Of a stretch of DNA of 64,000 nt, positions 12,361 to 24,682 are shown piece after piece (position 1 is the first letter of the stretch; every line of letters begins with the position of its first letter). This stretch comes from Perognathus longimembris pacificus (taxonomy: Eukaryota > Chordata > Mammalia > Rodentia > Heteromyidae): contig NC_063171.1 in the NCBI RefSeq assembly GCF_023159225.1, forward strand, positions 6,472,386 through 6,536,385, given 5' to 3'. The notes beneath the pieces were generated by a model. That model was not told where the DNA came from. It saw nothing but the letters and a program-made list of their open reading frames with translations, and did no database searches. The position numbers and the translations under genes are program-made.

Positions 12361-12840
12361 CCTTTCTGTTGTAGTAAAATGCCATAACAAATGTGTCAGC
12401 TTAACCAATTCGATATATGAATTTAGTGGCATTAAGTACATTTACATTACTGTTCAACTGTAACCTACCATCCATCTCTAAAACTTTTATCTTCCCAAAT
12501 GGACACTCTCAAACACCAAATCCCCATCCACTTCTCCCAGCCTGTGGTACCCACCAACCTACTTTCTGGTTCTGTAGATTTGATTACTCCAGGAACTTCC
12601 TGTAAGTAGAGTCAGTGTTTTCCCTTTTGTGCTTGCTCATTTCACATAGCATGTCATCTTTCAGGTTCATCCATGTTATAGCAAGCATCAGAACTTCCTT
12701 CTTGAAGATGAATGGTATATCGTTAAATGAATAGACCACATTTTTTGCTTATTCATCTATCAATAAACACTTTGATTGTTTCCATATCTTGCTGAGTAAT
12801 GCTACTATGGACATGGGTTTTGCAAATAATCACTTTGTGG
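12361..12840 (-). mobile_element. Old L1 3' end, minus strand
   Basis: Contains reverse-strand versions of late L1 ORF2/3'UTR wording: TTCATTTAACGATATACCATTC, ATGGATGAACCTGAAAG and TGAAATGAGCAAGCACAAAA when complemented. It is a diverged L1M-class fragment without coding potential. Confidence 0.65.
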
Positions 12841-12935
12841 CCTTCAGTTTTTTGCTGAGGCGATACTGGGTTATCCAATGATTTCATATTTAATTTTTTT
12901 GAGAAACTGCTGTAATGTTTTCTTAGGAATCCTTT

Positions 12936-13140
12936 TCTTTTTTTTTTTCCCCCAGTCCTGGGCTTGGACTTAGAGCCTGAGCACTGTCCCTGGCTTCTTT
13001 TTGCTCAAGGCTAGCACTCTGCCACTTGAGCTACAGCGCCACTTCTGGCCGTTTTCTATATATGTGGTGCTGGGGAATCGAACTCAGGGCTTCATGTATG
13101 TGAGGCAAGCACTCTTGCCACTAGACCATATTCCCAGCCC
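12936..13140 (-). mobile_element. Dimeric ID-like SINE, minus strand
   Basis: Complete dimer in reverse orientation. A duplication A(G/A)GAATCCTTTTC flanks both ends. Confidence 0.85.
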
Positions 13141-13399
13141 AAGAATCCTTTTCCCTCTGAGTTGTTTTAATAATACTGCAAGGGAAAGGGAATTCTTTTA
13201 AAAGGAGACATTCCATGGGCAACTCATGGTGTTTGAAAGCACCACAATGTGGGAAATTTTTTTTGATAAGCCAGTGTTTTAGAGCTTTCTAAAAAAAAAA
13301 AAAAAATGCCACTTTCAGTGTAACTGTGAGGATCATAGTCCATTAAAGGCTCCTTACATGAACTTTATACTTGGTCAATAAATCTAGAGTTATATTTCT

Positions 13400-13616
13400 T
13401 TTTTTTTCTTCTTCTTCTTTTTTGGCCAGTCCTAGGCCGTGAACTCAGGGCCTGAGCACTGTCCCTGGCTTCTTTTTTGCTCAGTGCTAGCACTCTGCCA
13501 CTTGAGCCACAGCGCCACTTCTGGCCATTTTCTGTATATGTGGTGCTGAGGAATCGAACCCAGGGCCTCATGTATACGAGGCAAGCACTCTTGCCACTAG
13601 GCCATATTCCCAGCCC
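13400..13616 (-). mobile_element. Dimeric ID-like SINE, minus strand, perfect target duplication
   Basis: Flanked by a perfect 16-bp duplication CTAGAGTTATATTTCT at 13384-13399 and 13617-13632, implying a fairly recent insertion. The tail is T/C-rich (reverse poly-A with interruptions). Confidence 0.9.
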
Positions 13617-13914
13617 CTAGAGTTATATTTCTATAAAAGAAAAAAAGCAGATGATTTTTGGTCTCACTGTTCTAAACAGTGGCAGCTTTGCATCCAGATC
13701 AAGGTGCCCATGGAGCTAGTTTCGGGAGAGGTCTCTGAAAAGCAGTATCTTCTCCCTGAGCCCTCACACAATCATTCTCTGTGTGTGTCTTGTCCTATTC
13801 TCCTTATGAGTACACTGGTTCTGTGTACTAGTTCTGTGCCCACCCCAATGACCTAATTCCAGTTAATTCTTTTAAAAAAAACCCATCTCCAAATACAGTC
13901 ACATTGAAGGTCAA

Positions 13915-14245
13915 AGACTCCAGGAACTAAATGTTTCTGTCTCCAAATTTATATGCTGAAATCTTCACCCCTAGGTATTCGGAGGAGGTGGGCCTCTAGG
14001 ATGTGATTAGGTGATGAAGGTGGAGCCTTGACATAGGATTAGTGCCCATAGAACTCTTTCCCCTTCCTCTACATGAATACTTAGCAAGGACTGACTGTGA
14101 ACCAGGAAGCAACCCTCACTAGACAGGGGATTCATCATGTGATGTCAGATTTCCAGCAACCAGAACTGAGAAATGTCTGTTGTTTATAAGCCACTCAGGC
14201 TATGATTCTTGGTTGTTGAAGCCAAACTGTTGAGAGACCTGTGAA
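13915..14245 (+). mobile_element. MLT1-type MaLR LTR
   Basis: Ordered hallmarks of the ancient ERVL-MaLR MLT1 consensus: ATATGCTGAAATC, a GGAGGTGGGCCT block, GTGATTAGGTGATGA, GATTAGTGCCC, AACCAGGAAGC, and CTGTTGTTTATAAGCCAC near the end. Confidence 0.75.
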
Positions 14246-16980
14246 TCTTGAGTACATAAGTACAAGAAGAGCTCTTGATTCCCTCCCTGGAACTGCCCTC
14301 AGTTTTTCTTACCCTTTTAAGGAAAACTGAAAACCAGTGAGCTGTCTTTCCCAGATCCTTTGCTTCTTACTCTCAAGCACCACACCTGCTTCCCTACGGA
14401 GGTTGATGCCAAAGCTGAGGTCACCCACAACCACTTCCCTGGTCTACTGTGTAGACCCCTCTTACAGCAGCATTAGAATGGAAATGGTGAGCAAAACCAC
14501 ATTGAGCCACACAATGTGAGCAAATAGTACCAAACTATCCTGGAATACCTCTACATTGCCCAGACAGTGATCAGGGCTCTCTCCCAGGCCCTTTGGATGT
14601 ACCTGACATGGTTCATCCTATCTCTTTGGGACTTAGATCTTTCTGCTTCATCATCTCCTCTCTAGGATCTCCTTGATGTCTTTCTTTCAGTCCCTTGGTA
14701 TGAGGCTCCCTCTCATGACATATCCCATACTTCCCATGTTACTGGAGCTCCAAATTGTATTTGCTGGTCCAGGCACTTCCTCTAGGCCCCAAGCCGATCA
14801 CCTCCATTGCACATCTGATACCTTGAACTTGGCATGCACAGGAATAAGCTATTTATATCTCCCCTAAGCCCCTGGTTCTCTGTGGGCAGCAGCTTACTGT
14901 CTGCTAGGCTCTTGCCCTCTCCTTCACATGCCTGCACTAATGAAGTTTGAGCTTACCTCTTCTTATCCCTTGAGCCATCTTCACCTGGATTGGCCCCCCC
15001 ACCCACTCTCCTCTGTGCCCACCTGCATAAATCAAGTCCTGCAGTCTTAGTCCATTTCCTATCCATATAACAAAATACCAATTTCAAGAACAGGAGTTTT
15101 TGGTTAACTGTTCCCTGAGTGGCTACATGTTGGGTGGCCTCCCTTGTAAGGGACCCCTGCCCTGCTGTGGCCCACTTCAGGGTCATTCCACAGCCTTCCA
15201 CAGGTGACATTTGTATTGGACCACCCTGGTCCAAGCTGTCCCCACCCTGGTGGCCTCTCAGGACCCATCTGCCTCACTTTTTCTCCAGGGCTCATGACCT
15301 CTAACAATACACCAAAACTCTGCCCTTACATTTCTTGCCCTGAGTTCCATGCAGACTTATTTGACCATTAAAAATACATAAAACTCATGATACTTTGTGA
15401 AAAGAAGCCTCTATTAGGGGGACCAGTGACATAGATGCAAGTGAGTTCTGCAATGGGGACAGATTGGGCTCCATTCTGCACATAGCCTAGGCCCTGGGAA
15501 TCACTAAGGGGCTGTCACTCACCAGACTTAACAGCTTTCTCACTAAAGGTGCATTTTTAAAGAGGCATACAAATAGGCCTACAAGTTTCAGGTACATGAC
15601 TACACAGTTTGCGAAGCACAGAATCTTAATCACTGCCATATTCCCAGGACAGTGCTTGGAATGTATTAAGGGCTCAGTTAACAGTGGGCAAATCACTGAA
15701 TTGCTGTCTCAGGTAGATTTCTAAAAAAGGGACCTTAGTGTGTGTTTTTCTGTGATCAGACCCCAAGCCCTGGACTTTGGCTTTCAGGTCCCCTCCCATC
15801 TGCCCTAAATTCTATAAGGCCTGGCCAATTTTAGGGCAGTCTAGACTGACAGATGTCCACAGCCAGGAGCCCTGCTACTGGTTCCCAACCCTCAGTCGCC
15901 CTTGACTACAGGTTTCCTGACTGACATCAGCTATAACTGGAATGCATGCCCCTGACAGGTCACAATTTCCTCTTCCCTGGGCCTGAGGGTGACCCAGCAC
16001 CTCCCCACCAGCCTGGGTGAGGACGGAAAGGAAGCCAGGCTAGGCCAACACTGCTGGGGGCAGCACCCATGAAGTGAAGGTCACATTCCTAGGCCTCTCA
16101 TCAGCTCATTCCTCTAGCTGAATGTCATCTAATCCCTGGGCCAGCAGAAGAGTTGGCTTCCCACCCACACAGGGTGGCATGAAGGGCCAGCAGGCAGACC
16201 ACCCAGTTCCCTGATGCCCTGGGCGTGGGCCACTCAGAGTGCTCTGGAATGCTTTCATCCAACCTTGTCCTGGCTGTCAGCCACCAACAACATGTGTCAT
16301 TTAACAGCAAATGGACTTAAATAAGACTAAATGCAGCTCTTACCCCATGAATGTGTGGTGCTGGTAGCTGCAGGACCCTGTCCAAGAAGTCTTCCTAGCT
16401 TCCTGCTTTGTGCTGGCCATTCTTAATGCCAGGTAGTACCTCCACAGGGGTGGGCAGCTAGGCTGCTGTCCTTCTTCTGAGGAGGGGGCTGTGGTTTGGC
16501 TCCAAGAGGTTCCAGGAAACCCAGAGGCCCATCTGGGACTCCGAAGCTAGAGCCCATTATCAGTGACGCACAAAGGCCTAGGTCCTGCAGCCATCAGGAA
16601 TAGGAATAGGAAAAATTGGAAAACTGGCCTACTGGGGGTCCTAGACAACACTTCCCAGGGTGGTGATAGTTTCCTGTTTTTCTCTCCTTATGGCTTCCTC
16701 CCTTCCCAGAGGAAGGAGAAAGGAACTGCTCCCATTCTGGGGGTGTCTATGAACATGCCCTTCTCTACCCCAGCTCTCCACAAACTCCCATGAACAATAG
16801 CCAGTTGGCTGAGGCCATGGAAACAAATGGAAGAAGAGATGGGAGGAATGCCTGACTGATTCTGTTCCAGCACTACCCAGCCATGCCCTACTGAAATCAA
16901 ACTTTTTAGACTCAAAGCTCAAACTCCATGAATTTGATGCCAGGTTTCACCCACTCACCCCTATACACAAACTAAAGAGA
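14246..16980. other. Intergenic DNA, nothing recognised
   Basis: No coding exon, pseudogene or intact repeat was recognised. A phrase near 15042-15080 (TAGTCCATTTCC ... CAAAATACCA) hints at another reverse-strand MLT1 end, too diverged to call. Small reading frames have no family features. Confidence 0.5.
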
Positions 16981-17699
16981 TACCGTGAAGGGCAGAAAAA
17001 GGAGATTTATTACACAGCAGTGGTATGCCAAGGGATGAAAGAACTTCAGTGTATCTGTAGCCATCTTGGTATGTGATTAAATATTTTTAGTCACAAGTGT
17101 GGTGGCTTAGTAGGACATTCTCTTAGTCTTTGTCTCTGGAGGGTTTCTGCAAAAGTTATCACTTTTATCACTTGAGAGTTGTAGGAACAGTCATTGTTAC
17201 TTAGTCACTGTGCTTGGTAGGTGATTTTGCCCTGAGCTTTTGGTGGTTTTCTTTTTCTTTTTTGAGGCAGTTTTGTCTTTTACCACAAAATGACTTTTTA
17301 AAAAATATATTCTGCCTGAGGGGCACTTTGCCTTATGCCACCAGATGTTTATAAATCCTGTCCTTCCTAAAACCCAAGGTCATTACAAAGTAACTATAGG
17401 AAAAATAGATTTTAAAAAACCCACAGATGTAAAGTGAGGACTATCTGCCTAGCTTCTGCTTCTAGTTAATTTGTAGGCCCAACAAAAGCAGCTTTAAACA
17501 GCTCTTATACCACCTGGACAAGGTTTGACCCCACCAGTGTGGACTGTTGTACTGCTCCATGGTTTGGAGGATGGGGACGGTGGGGTCCTGATGATAGCCA
17601 GGCATTTATTTGTCAGCAATGTCCAGGTTCTGCCTAACATCCTTATAGCCAGGAAGATGAGGAAACTGAAGCACGTAAGAGTTTTGGTGGTGGTGGTGG
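16981..17699. other. Intergenic DNA, possible old LTR
   Basis: AT-rich with GAGATTTATTACACAGCAG and long T tracts. It has the texture of a decayed LTR or its flank, but no defining ends were found. Confidence 0.3.
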
Positions 17700-17938
17700 T
17701 GGTTTTTCCTCCAGTCCTGGGACTTGAATTCAGGGTCTGGACACTGGTTCTGAGCTTTTTTGCTCAATGCTAGCATTCTACCATTTGATCCATAGCTCTA
17801 CTTCCAGTTCTTTTGGTAGTTAATTGGAGATAAGAGTCTCACAGGCTTTCCTGCTTGGGCTAGCTTTGAACCATGAGCCTCAGATCTCAGCCTTCTAAGT
17901 AGCTAAGATTATAGATATGAGCTACCAGTACCCAGCAA
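17700..17938 (-). mobile_element. B1-composite SINE, minus strand
   Basis: Reverse composite with all modules, preceded by a (GGT)n run at 17682-17702. Confidence 0.7.
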
Positions 17939-18324
17939 ATTTTGGTGATTCTTTTTAAAGTAATTATTAAGCGACTATTATGTGCTAGGTTTGATAGTTG
18001 GGTGGATTTAGCCTCTGAGATTTATGAATGTTGAGCATCTTGAATATATCAGTAAGAGGTGACATCCTGGGTGAGGGGCTGAGGAGCTGGTTATAGTAAT
18101 GTCAGCATTGCCCAGGAGCTGATCTTGGAGGTAGAACCAGTGGATGGTGGAACTTGCCCAGCATAGGCCACTCCCACCATGAGGATATGACAACAGGACC
18201 TAAGTCACCCAATCCTCTAATTCTCTAAGGAGAAAGACCTGTATAGCAGAGCCACTTGGTCCTCTTCTCATGTACACAAGCTTTCAGCTTGGGAAAATGC
18301 TTTCTGGTATGGGAAGAGTTGTCT

Positions 18325-18690
18325 TCCATAACCTAAAAATGTAATTCCTAACCCTCACAATTGTATTTGGAAATTAGGTCTTTGGAAAGACAAAGTAAAA
18401 TGAGATCATTGGGGCAGTCATAATCCAACATAACTGGTGCATTCTATGAAGAGATCAGAACAGAGACACACAGAAGATAAGCACGTGAGAACAGAGAGAA
18501 ACTGGCATCTGCAAGCCAAGTACAGAGGCCTCAGGAGGAACTAGCCCTACCCACACCATGATCCTGACTACCAGTAGATAAATCTCTTTTTTATAGCACC
18601 CAGAAGGTAGTGTTATGACAGCAGCCCAAACAGAGTGATTCACCTGCACAATAGAGTCCACTTGTGCTTCCCTTGCAGCTGGTATTAGCT
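18325..18690 (+). mobile_element. MLT1-type MaLR LTR (second copy)
   Basis: Has ATGTAATTCCTAACC, TGTATTTGGAAATTAGGTCTTTG, ATAACTGGTGC and ACAGAGACACACAGAAGATAAG in MLT1 order. It is more diverged than the copy near 14 kb and runs directly into the 17-bp minisatellite. Confidence 0.65.
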
Positions 18691-18715
18691 GTGTGATGTT
18701 CATCTTGATGGGGCT

Positions 18716-19046
18716 TACCCCATGGTGGGACTCAGCTTGGAGTCAAGGCCCATCTTCCAGTCAGCTGGAGTCAGGACTCATCCAGAGGTGGGGCTCAACC
18801 AGGGACAGGCATGAGACTGGTTGCTGGGAATTGAGGCTCACTAGAGGCAGAATTTCTCTAAAGTCAGAGTTCACCTGGAGCTCAACCTAGAGTCAGCTTG
18901 CCTAGGGTAGGATTCTCCTGGAGGCAAGACACATCCAGAGTGAGGTTCCACTGGCAACCAGATTCACTTAGGAATGGGGTTCACCTGGTGACAGTTTACC
19001 TGGAAGTGAAGTTGACCTGGGAATGAGGCTCAGCTGGAGCCAAAGT
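18716..19046. repeat. Degenerate 16-17-bp minisatellite (~20 units)
   Basis: Successive units keep the frame, with consensus about GTTCACCTGGAGTGAGG. Examples are ATTCTCCTGGAGGCAAG, ATTCACTTAGGAATGGG, TTTACCTGGAAGTGAAG and TTGACCTGGGAATGAGG. It is more ordered at the right end and fades to the left. It is intergenic between IBA57 and GJC2, with no coding frame across it. Confidence 0.75.
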
Positions 19047-19559
19047 GCCCCTTATAGGAGAAGGATGAAGCCTACAGTTGGTATCTGGCTAGTCAGGTTG
19101 AAGGTAGAGTTCGGATGAGCTGTGGGACACCAGGGTTTGTGGTCCGGGGAGGAAAGCTTAGACAGCTGGGCTACCTGCTGTGGGCACAGAGGAGCAGCTC
19201 CCTGCTGGAAGCAACTGGTCACACCCTACTCCCTGCATTATTCTTCCTTTGTCACCAAAGCTACCATGGCAGATTCTGGCCACCATCCTTGTACCTCCAG
19301 AGTCTGAGATGGAACATCCGCTGTCCCCTGATCTGCAGACCAACCTTGTGCCTGGCTGTTCTTTGTTCCTGACATCTGCATTCTCCACTGAGCTCTCGTT
19401 GCTCACCCAACCCTGGTACAGAGTGACACCATCATGTGCCTAATGACTTCTAGGGTTTGTTCTGCTGCCTTGTTCCCTGACCTATCCCCAGGAAGGATAA
19501 CCTCTCCCAGTCTCCCTCTGTAACACCATGGTGAAAACCCTTGGTGCAATTAATACAAA

Positions 19560-19840
19560 CTTAAAAAAAAAAAAAAGGAAAGGAAAACACTCTGTTGGAG
19601 GGATGGGGATCAGTGGGGGTGAGGGCTCACAAGGAGGGTGAATGAGATGAATGGGGTTGAAGTAGTTTGTCTGCATGTATTAAAAAAAAAAGAACAATGA
19701 ACACTTGGAATTGTTTTAAGAGGGGTGTAGGGGTAGGGGAGAGTGATAGAAGGGATAACTTTGAGATACATTGTATACATGTGTGGAAATTTCACAAGAA
19801 AATCTCCTCCCCCTCTACAACTCAAGTATGCTAATTTTAA
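19560..19840 (+). mobile_element. L1 3'UTR-like tail fragment
   Basis: G-rich GGGGATCAGTGGGGGTGAGGG followed by TTGTATACATGTGTGGAAATTTCAC resembles the end of rodent-type L1 elements. It is short and diverged. Confidence 0.35.
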
Positions 19841-19891
19841 AATGGGGCTCAGACATACACATGCACACATTTGATTATAAACAAAAGTTAG

Positions 19892-19897
19892 TTTATT
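19892..19897 (-). terminator. GJC2: GJC2 polyadenylation signal
   Basis: AATAAA on the minus strand about 855 bp after the GJC2 stop. The interval 19898-20750 has no competing feature apart from shadow reading frames, so it is read as the GJC2 3'UTR. Confidence 0.6.
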
Positions 19898-20750
19898 TTA
19901 CTTCCTTTGTTTTGGAGGCTGAAGTGGGGAGAAGGGGAGAAAATCTGTGGAAGGCTTCTCCAAACTGTATTTCTCCAGCAATTCTCAAAGTCACACAGCT
20001 CTGGCATATAACCTTGTCAGTCCAAACAGTAAACCACAGCAACACTTTGCCAGACTTGCAGAAAGTCCCAAAGGCCACCACAACCCAGAAAGGTGGTGGT
20101 CCTTCAAGGCCCCAGCCCTGTTCCATCCTGTCTGTCTCAGGCAAGGAATCAGGCGCTGCATGCACACAGGGGCTTGGGTATGGGGTTTCTGCTTGTCTCA
20201 GGCCCCCCCCTTGGCTTCCTCTTCCATGCAAGAAGACTTGGAATTGCCCCACTGGGGGCTCCTGGGGACTGTGGATGCTGCCTAGAAGCTCACTTGATGC
20301 TGCTGGGAGTGGGAACAAGCACAATCCTCCCAAACCTCTGTGCCAGGCATCCAGGGGGCTCCCACAGGGTGGCTTCAAGGGAACTAGGAGGGAAGGGCTG
20401 GCAGTCCTAGTAGTGGGCATCTCTAAAGGTCCATCCCTGCTCAAAAGGGGGGAAGGGGCAGTGCCTTGGCCTTGGCTCTGTCCATCCCTTAGTGCCATTG
20501 TGCAGAGCTCAGGGCCCTTGTGGCTTCCCAATCCCTTCCCCTTCCACCCTAGCCAGGAAAGTGCCCAAACCAATACCTCCCAAGGGCCTTCAGTGGCTCC
20601 TCCTCCTCCTCCTCCCATAATACCCTGGTGGTGAGGGGTGGGGAGTGTGAGAAGCTAGATCCCCTGAGGCCACTGGTAGAGTAGGACGATTTCCCCAGAA
20701 GACCCCATGACTCGACCTCCCCCACCTGAGCCCACTCCAACTCCGTGCCT

Positions 20751-22073
20751 TCAGATCCACACTGTGGCTTTGCCGTCCCTGCTGCCAGTACTGCCCTTCT
20801 CAGAGCCAGCCCTAGGCTTGGTGCCCGGCCGTTCTTGGGCTCCCAGCCGGCCTTGCTCCCCCACCGTGCCCCCAGATGTGGCGCTACCAGTTCCAGAAGC
20901 TGGGGCACCAGCCCTGGGAGGTCCCCGGGATGCTGCCGAAAGCCCGGGACAGGGCGGGCTATCCCGGCCATCACCAACGGGCACCACTGCCGCTCCATCC
21001 CGCAGGGCCTGCAGGGCCAAGTTGGCCAGATTCTGGTCATGCGTGCGCGCGCGCTCAGCGGCGCGCACCACCAGGCTGTAATCAGGCGGGCAGGCGAGGC
21101 CGGTGGCTGTGGCGGGGAAGGCGCAGGGCGGGGGGCGTGGCGCGGGGCCGGGCGCTGGCACCGGGGGACCCCGGCGGCCGCGCACCGCGTCCTGTGCGCT
21201 GCCCAAGCCCAGATGAGCCATTTCGCAGAGGTTGAGCAGCAAGCACAGGCAGCTGACCACGTACATGACCAGCAGGAAGACCGTCTTTTCTGTGGGCCGC
21301 GAGACGAAGCAGTCCACCACATGCGGGCAAGGCTGGCGGCTGCAGGGGAAGAAGGGCGGCACCTCGAAGCCATACAGCAGGTACTGGCCCACCAGGAAGG
21401 CCACCTCAAAGGCTGCCCTGACCACCAGCTGGGCCACGTACACCCGCATCAGGCCCTCTCGCTGGATGCGCCGCCGCCCATCGTGTTGCCCCGTTGGGCC
21501 GGGAGACCCCGCCACCTTCATGTCACCTGTAGCCACTTTAACGGCCACCTCCTCTGCACGTTCCTCCTCGGCGTCCTCGCCAGGACCATCGGGTGCACCC
21601 TGATCCTCCTCTTCTTCCTCCTCTGCCAGCCCCAGAATAGGCTCGGTCTCGCCCAGGTCTGCATGTTCCGGCCAGCCGGGAGGCGGCGGCAGGTGGGCCC
21701 GTGGCACGCGGCGGAGGCCGGGGCGTCGGCGGAGAGCGCGGCGGCGCTCCTGCTCCGACACCCGCGCTAGGCGGTGGACCGCATAGCCCAGGTACATGAC
21801 GGAGGGCGTGGAGATGACGACGATCTGGAAGACCCAGAAGCGCACGTGAGACAGGGGCGCGAAGGCGTCATAGCACACGTTGTCACAACCTGGCTGCTTC
21901 GTGTTGCAGGTGAACTTGGATTGCTCATCGGAGTAGATGGACTCACCACCCACAGCAGTCAGTACAATGCGGAAGACCACGAGCACCGTGAGCCACACCT
22001 TGCCCACGAAGGTGGAGTGGTTGTGGATCTCCTCCAGCAGCCGAGTCAGGAAGCTCCAGCTCATGTTGGTCAT
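20751..22073 (-). CDS. GJC2: GJC2, connexin-47 gap junction protein gamma-2
   Basis: A single uninterrupted coding exon of 440 aa (439 in human) with TGA at 20751-20753. It forms hexameric hemichannels in the plasma membrane of oligodendrocytes and lymphatic endothelium. Four membrane segments fall near residues 20-42, 76-98, 210-235 and 263-285. Connexin cysteine signatures are intact: extracellular loop 1 has C56, C63 and C67 (C-x6-C-x3-C), and loop 2 has C244, C249 and C255 (C-x4-C-x5-C). The long cytoplasmic loop (about 100-208) includes an acidic run at 151-156 and marks the gamma class. The tail is Pro/Gly/Ala rich and ends ATVWI, a PDZ-ligand-like end. A good acceptor (AG at 22094-22093) lies 19 bp upstream of the ATG, so a noncoding first exon is expected further upstream on the minus strand; I could not place it. 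Confidence 0.97.
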   Translation of the reverse strand: MTNMSWSFLTRLLEEIHNHSTFVGKVWLTVLVVFRIVLTAVGGESIYSDEQSKFTCNTKQPGCDNVCYDAFAPLSHVRFWVFQIVVISTPSVMYLGYAVHRLARVSEQERRRALRRRPGLRRVPRAHLPPPPGWPEHADLGETEPILGLAEEEEEEDQGAPDGPGEDAEEERAEEVAVKVATGDMKVAGSPGPTGQHDGRRRIQREGLMRVYVAQLVVRAAFEVAFLVGQYLLYGFEVPPFFPCSRQPCPHVVDCFVSRPTEKTVFLLVMYVVSCLCLLLNLCEMAHLGLGSAQDAVRGRRGPPVPAPGPAPRPPPCAFPATATGLACPPDYSLVVRAAERARTHDQNLANLALQALRDGAAVVPVGDGRDSPPCPGLSAASRGPPRAGAPASGTGSATSGGTVGEQGRLGAQERPGTKPRAGSEKGSTGSRDGKATVWI

Positions 22074-22092
22074 GGGCGCAGGCGGGTGGGAC

Positions 22093-24678
22093 CTGTGGGT
22101 GTGTGCAGCGGTCAGCGAGGAGCCCCGGTGGGAGCAGTTGGGAACTGTCGGTCTCAGAATTGAGGTGTGTGAAAGCTTTCCCCCCCCCGCAGCTGACTTC
22201 TCTCTACTTACATACCTTTAGTGATTGTGAGCTCATCACCTTGCACGGAGAAAGCAGCCTTGGCTGGATCCTGACCCTGCAAACAGGTCTCAGGAACAGA
22301 TTTCCTGGGGTAAAACTTCATATTCCACTTCCACTGCCCCTGCCCCTCCTCTCCTCTGTTCCCCACAGATCCCTAGAAAAGCCCATGCCTGTACAAACTG
22401 CAACCCCAGGCTCCCAGCATGATAGAGCCTGGGAGTTTGACGTGTGGGTTACCTTGGAGGGCAGAGAAGAATCCCAGGCCAGTCCCACTCAGAGACTTTC
22501 AGCACGAGGGCCATCCCACTCCTGTCCCTGAGGCCCAGAGGCTTTTCTCCCAGCATCTGGGTTGTTATCTTGGGGCTTACAGCCAACCTTTTCAGCTCAG
22601 CAGCCCTTGAGACCCCCGACTCCCTCAACTCTTGTATTCTTTTAAGCCTCTAGCCTCCTGGCTTCTAGAATCCCTGTCCTTTATCTCTCCATCACCTGCA
22701 CAGCAGTCTGGAAGGGAGTGCTCCACTTCCACAAACGACTCTCCTATTCCTCAAGCCCTGCTGGTCCTGCTGTATCCAGCTTGTCATCTGCTCTCCAGTG
22801 CCCAGAAACCATCTAGGGCTCCTCACCCAGTCCCTAGACTGTTCCCAGCAAGAGGTAGGGTGAAGCCAGTGTCCATGCAAGCAGGATCATATCCAGTGAG
22901 GCTGCAGATAGCATGATGCATAGCCACAAGTGGGCATCTATGACACTCAGAGATGACTAGCCAAACCAACTGAGCCCTGTGCCTTGGAGAGGGATTCTGC
23001 AGTCCCTGATTGCTCACCCTCCCTCCTCATGCCCACCCAAACAAGTACCTGCTCTTGGATTCCTTTGGGGCAGAAGACCCTGTAGCAACCAACAATGGTA
23101 CTTCTGGCCCTGGACGGGCATGGGAGGCAGCTGCAGCAGGTATGGGAGCAGCATCAGGAGCTGTGAGGCTCCAGGTCTCTTTATGGAACTGGGGCCTCTC
23201 CCCACAGTGCAGGAAGAAGGAGCAGCCAGAGGTGGCAGCAGGGGTTCCTGAGGAAGTGGCCCCACTTCCTCCCATCTGTGCAGCCCCTAATTGGAGCCAC
23301 ATACACTCACATGTGTTCAATCACACATACCTTCGTAGACACACTTAATCAAACACATGTACACATGTACACAGACATGGAAACACAGAACACAGGTGCA
23401 AACACAAATGCAGTCACAGACACTCTCATGTACATACATGTAAATGTATGTGTGCACTCACCAATGGCATCCACACACATACAAGCACACCTATGTACAA
23501 TTACATGTATGCACGGGCTCAGACACATGTTCATATCCACACATGCATATCTTCACCAAGATATGCACTGAAGAGCAAGTGATCCATCACACATGAATAC
23601 ACATATCCACACAGAGACAACTTTGCATACTCTTACATGCATGCACACATGAACATGTCCACACAGACAGTCACAGGCTGGTGAACCCATAGCCATCAGG
23701 GGCCACCCCCTCCACTTAGGGAGGCATGAGATGTGGGGAAGTGATCTGATACCATCCCACGTGTGGCTCCAGCTCCTTACTATGGATGGAGCATCTGCTC
23801 CATCACGGGAGTAGGAGGTCCACAGTACAAGTCCAGTAGGAGGCCTGGATAAGCAAGCCCAGGGAAGAAATGGAGTAAGGGGGGAGCCTAAGAAGACCTG
23901 CGAAGCAGTGTGTGCAGCTTTTAGTAATTAGATCTCTGTGGGAAGCCTTGGTTTGCAGTATTTGCCTATTCCCTATTGTAGATACTGGCTGATTAACACT
24001 GAGTGTGTAGTTGAGGAGAAGCGCAGTCAACCATTGGAACTAATTGTCATATGGCCCCAGGCTGATTGCCCTGAGTTCTGAGTGGTGATGCTTTGCCTTA
24101 GGGAAACTCCTGGCACTTGTGCACATATATGCACATTCACAGCCAGTGATTCTGCATTGATTTCCTAGTGCTGTGGTTCTGCAGTTGGCCAGGAACTCCC
24201 AAATCCATACCTCTGTCCCTTAACTCTTTTCTGCCTAATATTGGCATTCAAACCCACTGCAGGAAACTCAAAGTCCAGAAGCACAGACCTAACTGCCAAT
24301 CTTCCCTAAGACCTAACTGCCAATCCCCCTTCCAAAGTGGCCTCCTCAGCCCAAGATAATTTATTTGGATGGCTTTTCCCTTCATGCTCTCTCAGGTCTG
24401 CTAGCAAACCCTGAACCCACAGCAAATCTTGATTCCACCCACTCATGCCTGACTGCATGACCTAGGCCATCTCCACTGCATGGTTTCCTGGTTGCTTAAT
24501 TCCCCACTCCCTGTGAACCTGACTTCGTGCTGAGACAAACTTAGAATTGCCCACCAAGTCTTCTCTGCTGCCTTCTGACTAGGTGAAGGTCAAGGTGATA
24601 TCTGGCCCCAGCACCAGGTGACTTGCATCCCTATCCCTCAACCGGTTCTCACTTTCTTCTCTGCTATGTCCAATTTCT
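22093..24678. other. Region upstream of GJC2
   Basis: Should include the noncoding first exon and glial regulatory DNA of GJC2 if the human gene layout holds, but I could not identify either. Contains the cryptic CA-rich tract at 23295-23670; no other gene seen. Confidence 0.4.
23295..23670. repeat. Cryptic CA/CATG-rich low-complexity tract
   Basis: Repeated ACACATG, ACACATAC and GTACACATGTACAC words without a fixed period; an eroded (CA)n-type microsatellite. Confidence 0.75.
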
Positions 24679-24682
24679 GTTG

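Noticed and set aside
19771..20634. Long overlapping frames on both strands (287 and 241 codons) below GJC2
   Set aside because: They fall in the GJC2 3'UTR, lack any recognisable motif, are Pro/Gly rich and open on both strands, as expected of GC-biased DNA.
20745..21770. 341-codon plus-strand frame opposite GJC2
   Set aside because: It lies wholly antisense to the GC-rich GJC2 coding exon. Its residue make-up is dictated by the connexin codons, and it has no domain.
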